Positions 29,439 to 39,582 of a stretch of DNA of 64,000 nucleotides are shown piece by piece (within the stretch, counting starts at the first letter, position 1; each line of letters begins with the position of its first letter). A model generated the notes under the pieces. That model was given only the letters and a program-made list of their open reading frames with translations. It was not told the origin of the DNA and made no database searches. The stretch spans positions 186,001-250,000 of the forward strand of contig JBBRQI010000002.1 in assembly GCA_038226665.1 (NCBI GenBank), read 5' to 3'. Source of the stretch: SZAS-103 sp038226665 (GTDB lineage: Bacteria > Pseudomonadota > Gammaproteobacteria > Xanthomonadales > Xanthomonadaceae). The position numbers and the translations under genes were made by a program.

Positions 29439-31640
29439 TTATTGTTTTGCAGGCGCAGCGTTCAAGCCTTTCTTCTCGAGATACGGCTCGACGCTCGGCT
29501 CCTTGCCGCGGAAGTCCAGGTACAACTGATGCGCATCCTTGGTGCCGCCGCGCGAGAGCACGGTTGCGCGGTAGTGTTCGCCATTGGCGCGGGTCATGCC
29601 GCCGTGTTCGTTGAACCATGCGAACGCATCCTGCGCGAGCACGGCCGTCCACAGGTAGGCGTAGTAACCGGCCGCGTAGCCACCGCTCCAGATGTGCTGG
29701 AAATACGTGCTGCGATAGCGTGGCGGCACTTCATCAACGGCGACGCCGAATTTCTTCAGTGCATCGGCTTCAAACGCATCGGCATCCTGGCGCGGAGCAT
29801 CGGCCGGCAGTGCGTGCCAGGCCATGTCAAGCAGGGCGGCGGCGACGTATTCGGTGGTCTCGTAGCCTTGGTTGAAAGTGCCGGACTTCTTGATCTTCGC
29901 GACCAGTTCGGCCGGCATCGGCGCGCCGGTCTTGTAGTGCTTGGCGTAGTTCGCGAACACGGTCGGTTCGAGCGCCCAGTTTTCGTTGAACTGCGACGGA
30001 AACTCGACGAAGTCGCGCGGCGTGTTGGCACCCGAGAACAGCGGATATTTCACGTTCGACGACAGTCCGTGCAGGCCATGGCCGAACTCGTGGAACATCG
30101 TGGTCACGTCGTCGAACGAGATCAGCGCAGGCTGGCCCGGCGCCGGCTTGGTGAAGTTGCCGACGTTGACGATGACCGGACGCTGGTGCAGCAGGTCGCT
30201 CTGGTCGACGAAGGTATCCATCCACGCGCCGCCGTGCTTGCTGTCGCGCGCGAAGTAGTCGAAATAGAACAGCGCGATCGACTTGCCGTGTTCATCGAAC
30301 ACTTCGAACACGCGCACATCGGGCTGATAGACCGGCAGGTCCTTGCGTTCCTTGAAGCTCAGGCCGTACATCTGGTGGGCGGCGAAGAACACGCCGTCCT
30401 TCAGCACGCGGTCGAGTTCGAAGTAGGGCTTGATCTGCGTTTCGTCGAGGTCGTACTCGGCCTTGCGCACCTGCTCGGCGTAGAAGTCCCAATCCCAAGG
30501 TTGCAGCTTGAAGCCCATCGCGTGCTTTGCGGCAGCCTGCGTATTGATCAGCACCTGAATCTTCGCGGCCTCGGCCTTCGCGTTGACGACGGCGGCCGCC
30601 GCAACGCGCTGCATCAGATCGTTCGCGGCTGTGGGGGTCTTCGCCATCTGGTCTTCGAGGGTGTAGTCGGCGTAAGTCGGATAACCGAGAAGTTTTGCAC
30701 GTTGTGCGCGTAACTGCGCCATCTCGGAGATCAGCGCGCGGTTGTCGTTCGCGCCATCGGTATCGCTGCGGCTGAGCGATGCCTTGAAGAGCTTCTCGCG
30801 CAGCGCGCGGTTCTTCAATGAAGCCAGCTGAGGCTGGGTCGTGTGGTTCTGCAGAGTCAGCAGCCATTTGCCGTCGAGCTTGCGACCCTTGGCGGCTTCG
30901 GCGGCAGCGGCGATGTCCTCGTCGGACATGCCGTCGAGGTCGGCCTTGTTGTCCACGACGACCGCGCCTGAGGCGGTCGAGGCGAGCACGTTCTTGCCGA
31001 ACTCGGTGGACAGGGTGGCGAGCCTTTCGTTCAGCGCCTTGATCTTGGTCTTGTCGGCGTCATTGAGCTGCGCGCCCGATCGAACGAACATGTCGTAATA
31101 CTTCTGCACCAGGCGATCGGATTCCGGATCGAGCTTGAGCGTCGCGCGCTGGTCGTACACAGCCTTTACGCGCACGAACAGTTTCGGATCGAGGGTGATC
31201 GCGTCCTGGTGCTGCGACAGCTTCGGCGCCATGTCCTCTTCGATCTTCTGGATCGCATCGTTGGTGTTGGACTGGCTGAGGTTGAAGAACACCTTCGAGA
31301 CGCGCGTCAGCAACTGGCCGCTGCGCTCCATCGCGACGATGGTGTTGTCGAACGTCGCCGGCTGCGGGTTGTTCGCGATCGCGTTCATTTCACTGCGCTG
31401 CTGGCGCATGCCTTCGTCAAGCGCAGGCGTGTAATCGCTGTCCTTGATCTTGTCGAAGGCTGGCGTCTGGTATTGCAGCTTGCTCGATGCGTAGAACGGA
31501 TTGGACGCGGTGAAGGACATGGCGGCTTCGGCATGGTTGGACATCGGCTTGGCATCGGCAGCGAATGCGCCGGCGGAAAGAGTCAGGCTGGCTGCGATCG
31601 CAATCGTCAGCAGGCGGGGCAGGGCGCGGGACGGTGACAT
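29439..31640 (-). CDS. M3-family oligopeptidase (Dcp/OpdA type), exported
   Basis: 733-residue zinc metallopeptidase of the thimet/dipeptidyl-carboxypeptidase family. It has its own signal peptide (hydrophobic core about 10-27, cleavage near GAFAADA). The catalytic motif is HEFGH at 517-521 (His517, Glu518, His521), with a downstream glutamate in the family-typical ENWALEP segment. It should trim short peptides in the periplasm. The start ATG at 31640 has GAGGA 9 bases upstream. The same reading frame is open without any stop back into the DUF6438 gene, so a 941-residue fused product is also possible. The gene lies last in the suc-lpd transcript and ends in a strong terminator. Confidence 0.92.
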   Translation of the reverse strand: MSPSRALPRLLTIAIAASLTLSAGAFAADAKPMSNHAEAAMSFTASNPFYASSKLQYQTPAFDKIKDSDYTPALDEGMRQQRSEMNAIANNPQPATFDNTIVAMERSGQLLTRVSKVFFNLSQSNTNDAIQKIEEDMAPKLSQHQDAITLDPKLFVRVKAVYDQRATLKLDPESDRLVQKYYDMFVRSGAQLNDADKTKIKALNERLATLSTEFGKNVLASTASGAVVVDNKADLDGMSDEDIAAAAEAAKGRKLDGKWLLTLQNHTTQPQLASLKNRALREKLFKASLSRSDTDGANDNRALISEMAQLRAQRAKLLGYPTYADYTLEDQMAKTPTAANDLMQRVAAAAVVNAKAEAAKIQVLINTQAAAKHAMGFKLQPWDWDFYAEQVRKAEYDLDETQIKPYFELDRVLKDGVFFAAHQMYGLSFKERKDLPVYQPDVRVFEVFDEHGKSIALFYFDYFARDSKHGGAWMDTFVDQSDLLHQRPVIVNVGNFTKPAPGQPALISFDDVTTMFHEFGHGLHGLSSNVKYPLFSGANTPRDFVEFPSQFNENWALEPTVFANYAKHYKTGAPMPAELVAKIKKSGTFNQGYETTEYVAAALLDMAWHALPADAPRQDADAFEADALKKFGVAVDEVPPRYRSTYFQHIWSGGYAAGYYAYLWTAVLAQDAFAWFNEHGGMTRANGEHYRATVLSRGGTKDAHQLYLDFRGKEPSVEPYLEKKGLNAAPAKQ

Positions 31641-32264
31641 CGGAGGGAATCCTCGGGTCGTGGGCTGGGTGTGGCGGGGTACGAAAGGCTGAACCTTGTG
31701 ATGATAAGCGTTGGCGCGGGCGCCAGTGATCTTGTCGATCATGCCATCGAGCTTGCAAAGGCTATCGGGTGGCATGTTCGTATCGGTCTTCGCAACAGGC
31801 TTGCGGTCGCTGGCCCTGCAAAGAAAACCCGGATAAAGCACGCGGTTGTATTCGACCGGTGCGTCAATCACGGTGATGGTTTCGAAACCGGCGTCGGGCG
31901 GAGGCGGCCCATAGATTGCCTTGAGCTTGAAGAATTTCATCGCCTCGATCTGATTGACCAACTTGTTGTAATCGCCTGGCGACAAGACTTTTTTCTTGAC
32001 GAGGTTGCAGCACGCATGGCTCGTCGACTTGGGATCGTACGCCACGAACGTGGCGCTCCGATCTCCGAGGATCGTCACCGTGTATGCGGGGCACGAGCCC
32101 ATGCACGGCACGCGTTCGAGGCGGATCAGGATGTCGCGTTGTGCATCCGCTGGATTGCTTGCCTTTTTCTTCGAAGCCGTAACCGGCTGTACCGCTGCAA
32201 TTGCAACAGTCGCCGCCGTCAACAACGACAGCGCCAACAGCAGCGCGGGCAGACGGGTTGCCAT
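31641..32264 (-). CDS. exported DUF6438-type protein with no stop codon before the M3 gene
   Basis: About 208 residues before the M3 start. A signal peptide (about 1-24) is followed by a Cys-rich domain beginning ILIRLERVPCMGSCPAYTVTI, the hallmark start of DUF6438, then ATFVAYDP, HACCNLVKKK and a C-terminal CKLDGMIDKITGAR helix. The ATG at 32264 overlaps the lpdA stop (TGATG), so it is translationally coupled. Translated through 31641-31720, this frame has no stop and runs straight into the M3 start. The final 30 residues (HHKVQPFVPRHTQP and onward) look like translated spacer rather than folded protein, suggesting a lost stop codon. Function unknown. Confidence 0.7.
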
Positions 32265-33703
32265 CAATTCGCCTTGTGAATCGCCCGCTTGTCCACAGCG
32301 AGCGCGGCTTCATGCACGGCCTCGGACAACGTCGGGTGCGCATGGCAGATGCGCGCGAGATCTTCAGCGGCGCCCTTGAATTCCATCGTCACCACGGTTT
32401 CGTGGATCAGTTCGGACACGCTGACGCCGACCATATGCGCGCCGAGCAGGCGATCGGTTTCGGCGTGGGCGATGAGCTTGACCATTCCGGCGGGCTCGTT
32501 CATTGCGACGGCGCGACCGATCGCGGCAAACGGGAACGTGCCGGTCTTGTACGGAATGCCCGCGGCTTTCAGTTCGGCTTCGGTCTTGCCGACCCACGCG
32601 ATTTCCGGCTCGGTGTAGATGACCCACGGCACGGTGTCGAGGTTGACGTGGCCGGGCAGGCCGGCGATCAATTCCGCGACAGCGACGCCTTCCTCGCTCC
32701 CCTTGTGCGCAAGCATAGGGCCGCGCACGCAGTCGCCTACCGCCCACACGCCATCGGCACCGGTGTGGCAATGCTCGTCGACCTGGATACGGCCACGCTC
32801 ATCGAATTGCACTCCGGTACCTTCTGCAAGGATGCCCTTGGTGGCGGCGCGACGACCAACGGAAACGAGCAGCTTGTCGACGGTGATCGTCTTCTCACCA
32901 TCCTTGCCGGTGTAGGTCAGCACGACTTCGTTGCCTTTCACGTCGGCCTTGCTGACCTTCGCATTCAACTGGATGTCGAGGCCCTGCTTGGCCAATTCCT
33001 TGAACGCGATTTTCGCGATATCCGGATCGGCCGCGCCGAGGAAATCCGGCAACGCTTCGAGGATCGTGACTTCGCTGCCGAGACGCCGCCATACACTGCC
33101 AAGTTCGAGCCCGATGACGCCCGCGCCGATGACGCCGAGACGCTTGGGCGTCGCATCGAAATCGAGCGCGCCAGCGTTATCAACGATTGTTATGCCATCG
33201 AATTTCGCGAATGGCAACTCGATCGGGGTCGAGCCAGGCGCGAGGATCACATTGGTTGCGCTGAGTTCGGTTTCCTTGCCGTCGGACGATTTGATCTTCA
33301 CCACCCGATTCGGATGCAGGGTCGCGTAGCCAGCGAACGCCGTGACCTTGTTCGCCTTGAACAGCATCGCGATGCCGCCGGTGAATTGCTTCACGATCTT
33401 GTCCTTGCGGCCGACCATGACGCCCACGTCTATTTTTGTGTTATCCGCAGAAATCCCGTGCACGGCGAAGCCGTGCTGCAGGTTGTAAAACTGGCGCGAG
33501 GAATCCAGCAGCGCCTTCGACGGAATGCAGCCGACCCGCAGGCAGGTGCCGCCAAGCGCGGGCTTGCCATCCTTGCCGAGTGCGTCGTCGATGCAGGCGG
33601 TCTTCAGCCCAAGCTGCGCGCAACGGATCGCGGCGACGTATCCGGCCGGCCCAGCGCCGATGACGATGACATCGAAGGTTTCGTTGGTAGAGGCAGCGCT
33701 CAT
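32264..33703 (-). CDS. lpdA: dihydrolipoyl dehydrogenase (E3)
   Basis: 479-residue flavoprotein that reoxidises dihydrolipoamide in the 2-oxoglutarate dehydrogenase complex. FAD motif GAGPAG at 16-21, redox-active disulfide Cys54-Cys59 in GGTCLRVGCIPSK, NAD motif GAGVIGLELG, and the catalytic His-Glu pair in HAHPTLSE near the C-terminus. AAGGGA precedes the ATG. It is third in the sucA-sucB-lpdA operon, 45 bases after sucB, and overlaps the DUF6438 start. Confidence 0.96.
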   Translation of the reverse strand: MSAASTNETFDVIVIGAGPAGYVAAIRCAQLGLKTACIDDALGKDGKPALGGTCLRVGCIPSKALLDSSRQFYNLQHGFAVHGISADNTKIDVGVMVGRKDKIVKQFTGGIAMLFKANKVTAFAGYATLHPNRVVKIKSSDGKETELSATNVILAPGSTPIELPFAKFDGITIVDNAGALDFDATPKRLGVIGAGVIGLELGSVWRRLGSEVTILEALPDFLGAADPDIAKIAFKELAKQGLDIQLNAKVSKADVKGNEVVLTYTGKDGEKTITVDKLLVSVGRRAATKGILAEGTGVQFDERGRIQVDEHCHTGADGVWAVGDCVRGPMLAHKGSEEGVAVAELIAGLPGHVNLDTVPWVIYTEPEIAWVGKTEAELKAAGIPYKTGTFPFAAIGRAVAMNEPAGMVKLIAHAETDRLLGAHMVGVSVSELIHETVVTMEFKGAAEDLARICHAHPTLSEAVHEAALAVDKRAIHKAN

Positions 33704-33748
33704 CTGTAATCCCTTGATTTGATCGATCGCACAACGAAAAGCAGGAAG

Positions 33749-34984
<1,236 letters not shown>

Positions 34985-35014
34985 GATGGACGTCCTGAAG
35001 AGTGGATCAATTGT

Positions 35015-37918
35015 CTATTCCACGACGACGCTGTCGCCGAGCTTGCCGGCCAGCGCCGCATTGACGAGCTTCGCCTGCTCGGCCTGGTGCGTCGACAAGT
35101 GTCCGCAAGCGGGAGCAGCCGAGCGCGTGCGACCGGCGTAGTACAAGGTCTGTCCAGCCTGCAGGCAGCGGGAGAGATGATGCTGGATCTGGTACCAGCC
35201 GCCCTGGTTCATCGGCTCTTCCTGGCACCACACGAGGCTCTTGGTTTTCGCGAAGCGCTTGAGTTCGTCCGCCAGTTCGGCGCGCGGGAACGGGAACAAT
35301 TGCTCAGCGCGCACGATCGCCACGTCGTCGAGACCGTGCTTCGCGTGTTCCTCGAACAGGTCGTAGTAAACCTTGCCCGCGCACACCACGACGCGCGTGA
35401 CCTTTGTCGCATCGGCCTTGTAGTCGCCGATGAATTCGCGGAAGCCGCCCGAAGACAGCTCGTCCAGCGAAGAGATCGCGAGCTTGTGGCGCAGCAGCGA
35501 CTTCGGCGTGAACACGATCAACGGCTTGCGGGTCTTGCGCAGCATCTGGCGGCGCAGCAGGTGGAAAATCTGCGCAGGCGTGGTTGGAACCACGACCTGC
35601 ATGTTGTCGAGCGCGCACAGTTGCAGAAAGCGCTCCAGGCGCGCGGACGAGTGCTCTGGACCCTGTCCTTCGTATCCATGCGGCAGGAACAGCGCAAGTC
35701 CGCACAGGCGGTTCCACTTCGACTCGCCCGAGCTGATGAACTGGTCGATCACCACCTGCGCGCCGTTCGCGAAATCGCCGAACTGCGCTTCCCAGATGTT
35801 CAGCGTGGTCGGATCAGCGGTGGAGAAACCGTACTCGAACGCCATCACCGCTTCCTCGCTCAGCAGCGAGTCGACGATCGTCACATCCAGCGGATCGGTG
35901 CCTTTCGGCAACAACTCGCGCAGCGGGATGTAGTCGGGGCCGCCGGTCTGTTCGTGCAGCACCGCATGGCGATGGAAGAAGGTGCCGCGACCGGAATCCT
36001 GTCCGACCAGGCGCAGCTTGAAATCGCTCTTGATGAGCGTCGCGTAGGCGAGGTTCTCGGCGAAGCCCCAGTCGGCAGCTTGTTCGCCAGCGACCATCTT
36101 GCGACGGTCATCGTAGATCTTCGCAACGCGCGGATGCAGCTTGACGTTGTCCGGGATCGTGTTGATCTGTGCAGCGAGCGCATCGAGTTCGCCGCGCGGC
36201 ACCGTGGTGTCGACCGGATCCTTCATCGCGCCGTGCAGGTAGGGCTTCCAGTCCGCGCCGAAGATCTCGCCGGGCTTGTCGGCAAGCTCGGTGGTGACCG
36301 CACCTGATGCGAGCATGGTGCGGTAGCTATCGACCATCGCCGCAGCGGCGGCGGCATCGAGTACGCCATCGGCGACCAGCCGCGCGGCATACAGCTCGCG
36401 CGGGGTCTTGTGCGCCTTGATCACCTGGTACATCACCGGCTGCGTCGCCGACGGCTCGTCGGCTTCGTTATGGCCGTGGCGGCGGTAGCAGACCAGGTCG
36501 ACGACGATGTCCTTGTTGAACTCCTGGCGGAAGTCGAATGCGAGCTGGGTGCAGAACACCACGGCCTCGGGATCGTCGCCGTTCACGTGCAGGATCGGTG
36601 CGCCGACCATCTTCGCAACGTCAGTGCAGTAGATCGTGGAACGCGCATCGTCGGTGCGGCTGGTGGTGAATCCGACCTGGTTGTTGATCACGATGTGCAC
36701 GCTGCCGCCGACCTTGAAGCCGCGCGCCTGCGACATCTGCAGCAACTCCATGCCGACGCCTTGGCCAGCGAACGCCGCATCGCCGTGGATCAGCACCGGC
36801 AGCACTTCGTCGCGCTCGCCATCGTCGCGACGCTGCTGGCGCGCACGCACGCTGCCGGCGACGACCGGATTGACGATCTCCAGGTGCGACGGATTGAACG
36901 CGAGCGCGAGATGCAGCGGACCACCCGGCGTCGCAAGATCCGCGGAGAAGCCCATGTGGTACTTCACGTCGCCCGAATGTGCGGGATCGTCGGCGTGCTC
37001 GTAACGTCCCTCGAATTCGGCGAACAGCTTGTCCGGCGGCTTGCCCAGCGTGTTGACGAGCACGTTCAGGCGGCCGCGATGGGCCATGCCGACGACCATC
37101 TCCTTGACGCCGGCCTTACCCGCGCGCTGGCACAGTTCGTCCATCATCGGGATCAGCGAATCGCCGCCTTCGAGCGAGAAGCGCTTCTGGCCGACGTACT
37201 TCGTGTGCAGGTAGCGTTCGAGTCCTTCGGCCGCGGTCAGGCGGTCGAGGATGTGCTTGCGGCAGTCCGCGTCGAAGCCGAACTTGCCGGCGGCCCCTTC
37301 CAGACGCTGATGCACCCAGCGGCGCTGAGTGGCGTCGCTGATGTGCATGAACTCGACGCCGATGGTGGAGCTGTAGGTCGCGCGCAGGGTGGCGAACAAC
37401 TCGCGCAGGCTCAGGATCGCAGGGCCGGCGGTAAAGCTGGTGTTGAAGCGGGTGTCGAGGTCGGCGTCGGTCAGCCCGTGGGCTGCGAGATCCAGATCGG
37501 GTGCCGCGGGCCGGTGCGGCTGTTCCTCGATATCGCCTATGGCGGTGAGGCCGAGCGGATCGAGAGTCGCGCGCAGGTGTCCGCGCGAGCGGTACGCCGT
37601 GACCAGCCGCAGCACAACGGCCTGCTTCTGCGAAACGGCATCGGTTGTGGCGTTGATCGCAGGAACACGATTGGAAGATTGACCAGCTTTGCTGTTGGAA
37701 ACCGCGGCCTGCTGGATGCGCGCCATGACCGCCGAATGCGGCACGTCGGCTGCGCGGCCGTTCAGCCCGTCGACCTGTAGTTGATCGAAGCTGGCTTTCC
37801 AGTCCGCGCCAACGCTGTCTGGATCGGCGAGGTAGCGCTCGTAGAGATCTTCGATATACGCGGCATTGCCGCCGGAATTCTGCGAGGTCGCGGCAAACTG
37901 CTTGATCAGGCTATCCAC
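35015..37918 (-). CDS. sucA: 2-oxoglutarate dehydrogenase E1
   Basis: 967-residue thiamine-diphosphate-dependent decarboxylase starting the TCA step from 2-oxoglutarate to succinyl-CoA. The N-terminal E2-interaction region SGGNAAYIEDLYERYLADPDSV is followed by the ThDP site (GDAAFAGQGV and onward) and the conserved VGFTT, YRRHGHNEADEP and LFLPHGYEGQGPEHSSARLER motifs. I chose the GTG at 37918 because the resulting N-terminus (VDSLIKQFAATSQ) matches known SucA proteins. A TTG at 37966 would add 16 residues, but neither has a clear ribosome site. It is first in the suc-lpd operon. Confidence 0.95.
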   Translation of the reverse strand: MDSLIKQFAATSQNSGGNAAYIEDLYERYLADPDSVGADWKASFDQLQVDGLNGRAADVPHSAVMARIQQAAVSNSKAGQSSNRVPAINATTDAVSQKQAVVLRLVTAYRSRGHLRATLDPLGLTAIGDIEEQPHRPAAPDLDLAAHGLTDADLDTRFNTSFTAGPAILSLRELFATLRATYSSTIGVEFMHISDATQRRWVHQRLEGAAGKFGFDADCRKHILDRLTAAEGLERYLHTKYVGQKRFSLEGGDSLIPMMDELCQRAGKAGVKEMVVGMAHRGRLNVLVNTLGKPPDKLFAEFEGRYEHADDPAHSGDVKYHMGFSADLATPGGPLHLALAFNPSHLEIVNPVVAGSVRARQQRRDDGERDEVLPVLIHGDAAFAGQGVGMELLQMSQARGFKVGGSVHIVINNQVGFTTSRTDDARSTIYCTDVAKMVGAPILHVNGDDPEAVVFCTQLAFDFRQEFNKDIVVDLVCYRRHGHNEADEPSATQPVMYQVIKAHKTPRELYAARLVADGVLDAAAAAAMVDSYRTMLASGAVTTELADKPGEIFGADWKPYLHGAMKDPVDTTVPRGELDALAAQINTIPDNVKLHPRVAKIYDDRRKMVAGEQAADWGFAENLAYATLIKSDFKLRLVGQDSGRGTFFHRHAVLHEQTGGPDYIPLRELLPKGTDPLDVTIVDSLLSEEAVMAFEYGFSTADPTTLNIWEAQFGDFANGAQVVIDQFISSGESKWNRLCGLALFLPHGYEGQGPEHSSARLERFLQLCALDNMQVVVPTTPAQIFHLLRRQMLRKTRKPLIVFTPKSLLRHKLAISSLDELSSGGFREFIGDYKADATKVTRVVVCAGKVYYDLFEEHAKHGLDDVAIVRAEQLFPFPRAELADELKRFAKTKSLVWCQEEPMNQGGWYQIQHHLSRCLQAGQTLYYAGRTRSAAPACGHLSTHQAEQAKLVNAALAGKLGDSVVVE

Positions 37919-38054
37919 TCGTTTACGCCCGGCGATGAGTTTTTCTTGCAGATGATTGATTCCCAACGATTTGATGCCGAGTATTGCAGCGCGTCAAAAC
38001 GAGTTGCACAGTATAGCGCGAGGCTGTAGTGCTTCGGAACCTGCTTACGGACTT

Positions 38055-38138
38055 ACATGGATGTGGAAAGTGCCGACAGGCCTTTGGAACGCCTGCGGCG
38101 TTGTAGCAAGTGCGTACGGGCGTCTGGAACGCCCGCAG
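38055..38138. repeat. short palindromic repeats, two tandem units behind an ACATGGATGT core
   Basis: Unit 1 (38068-38098) and unit 2 (38108-38138) share the pattern AAGTGC..AC.GGC.T.TGGAACGCC.GC.G; each can fold (for example CGGGCGT-CTGGA-ACGCCCG in unit 2). ACATGGATGT at 38055-38064 precedes unit 1. The rest of 37919-38194, between the sucA start and the SDR stop, holds no gene that I can see. Confidence 0.65.
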
Positions 38139-38194
38139 TCGACCAGCATGCTGCTCGCGGACATTCCTCACGCTCTTCGGGTGAGTACCTGCCG

Positions 38195-38965
38195 TCACTT
38201 CGGCGCGAGTCGCACCGCGCCATCGAGGCGGATCGTTTCGCCATTCAAATAGCGATTGCCGAGGATGAAGCCGACGGTGTCCGCGAATTCCTCGGGTCGT
38301 CCGAGGCGTGATGGGAACGGGATCGACGCGCTCAGCGATTGCTGCACTGATTCCGGCATGCCATCGACCATCGGCGTCCAGAAAATGCCGGGCGCAATGG
38401 TCATCACGCGGATGCCGAAACGCGCAAGTTCGCGCGCCATCGGCAGGGTCATGCCGACGACGCCGCCTTTCGACGCCGAGTACGCGGCCTGGCCGATCTG
38501 GCCATCGAACGCGGCGACGCTCGCCGTGTTGATGATCACGCCGCGTTCGCCGTCCTCGCCTGCATCGTTGTGCTGCATCAGGTTCGCTGCGGCCTTGGCG
38601 ACGTTGAAGCTGCCGACCAGGTTCACCATCACCGTGCCGGCGAAATTCTTCAATGGCATTGGCGCTTCCTTGCCGAGCATGCGGCCCGCGCCGAGGATGC
38701 CGGCGCAACTGATCGCGGCATTCAATCCGCCGAGGAATTCCTGCGCGGCGGCGACGTTCGCCGATACATTGGCTTCGTCGGTGACGTCGGTGCGGAAATA
38801 CTTCGCGCTGCCGGCTCCGAGTTCGGCGACTGCGGAAGCGCCCTTGTCGTCGTTGATGTCGAACAGCGCGACCTTGCCGCCGCGCGCGACCAGATGCTGC
38901 GCGACCGCGAAGCCGAGGCCGGAAACGCCGCCGGTGACGACGGCGCGGATGGTGTTGGGGTGCAT
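38195..38965 (-). CDS. short-chain dehydrogenase, probably 3-hydroxyacyl-CoA dehydrogenase (HSD17B10-like)
   Basis: 256-residue SDR. NAD motif TGGVSGLGFAVA near the N-terminus, catalytic Ser in INTASVAAF, and Tyr/Lys in YSASKGG. The loop APGIFWTPMVDGMPE and the FPSRLGRPEEFADTV segment are typical of type II 3-hydroxyacyl-CoA dehydrogenases acting on 2-methyl-3-hydroxybutyryl-CoA. This fits branched-chain amino acid breakdown, which surrounds it on the same strand. Other SDR substrates cannot be excluded. GGAA lies 6 bases before the ATG; a dispersed repeat separates it from the GNAT gene. Confidence 0.82.
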   Translation of the reverse strand: MHPNTIRAVVTGGVSGLGFAVAQHLVARGGKVALFDINDDKGASAVAELGAGSAKYFRTDVTDEANVSANVAAAQEFLGGLNAAISCAGILGAGRMLGKEAPMPLKNFAGTVMVNLVGSFNVAKAAANLMQHNDAGEDGERGVIINTASVAAFDGQIGQAAYSASKGGVVGMTLPMARELARFGIRVMTIAPGIFWTPMVDGMPESVQQSLSASIPFPSRLGRPEEFADTVGFILGNRYLNGETIRLDGAVRLAPK

Positions 38966-39012
38966 GGGAGTTCCGGTTGCGGGAGAGGCGCGATGTTACC
39001 CGACTGCGACCC

Positions 39013-39056
39013 ACATGGATGTGGGAAGTGCCGGCAGGCGCATGGAGCGCATACGG
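39013..39056. repeat. third copy of the ACATGGATGT/AAGTGCCG repeat
   Basis: ACATGGATGTGGGAAGTGCC and the following GGCAGGCGCATGGAGCGC closely match the start of the repeat at 38055-38098 (one or two changes in the first 29 bases). Lies in the 118-base gap between the GNAT and SDR genes. Confidence 0.6.
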
Positions 39057-39083
39057 CCGTCGCGCTGCGTGGTGTCGCCCCGC

Positions 39084-39572
39084 TTACAAGTCCAGCAGGT
39101 AGAACGCATTGCAGCCACCATGCCCGGTCGTGCCCATGGGCGCGGGGATGCGCATGAAGCCCGCGCGCTTGTACAGGCGCATCGCCGCGTCCATGCCGCG
39201 CAATGTTTCGAGATAGCACTGGTGGAAGCCCTTGGTCCGCGCACTATCCAGGCAACGTTCCATCATCGCCGCGCCTGCGCCGAGTCCGCGCAATCCTGGC
39301 AGGAAATACATCTTGCGCAGCTCGCAGACATCCTCGTCGCCGCCTTCGAGCGGCGCGATGCCGCCTCCACCAAGAACACGTCCGTCGACTTCGACGACGA
39401 AATACGCGCAACGCGGCGCCGCGTACGCTCGATGCATCCAGTCGACTTCGGGATCATTGATCGCGAAACCATCGCCGGTCGCGCCGAACTCCGGCATCAC
39501 CGTGCGGATGATGTTCGCGACGGCGTCGTTGTCGTCCAGATGGATGGGGCGGATGTAAAAGGCGTCGGTCAT
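39084..39572 (-). CDS. GNAT-family N-acetyltransferase
   Basis: 162 residues with a single GNAT domain. The acetyl-CoA pyrophosphate-binding loop is in LRKMYFLPGLRGLGAGAAMMERCL (R-G-x-G-x-G/A), with the beta4 strand VLGGGGIAPLEG before it and YKRAGFMRIPAPMG after it. The substrate is unknown. It lies 10 bases after the HMG-CoA lyase gene on the same strand, so it is probably the last gene of the leucine operon, but its chemistry is not required for leucine breakdown. Confidence 0.85.
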   Translation of the reverse strand: MTDAFYIRPIHLDDNDAVANIIRTVMPEFGATGDGFAINDPEVDWMHRAYAAPRCAYFVVEVDGRVLGGGGIAPLEGGDEDVCELRKMYFLPGLRGLGAGAAMMERCLDSARTKGFHQCYLETLRGMDAAMRLYKRAGFMRIPAPMGTTGHGGCNAFYLLDL

Positions 39573-39582
39573 GGACGGTCGT

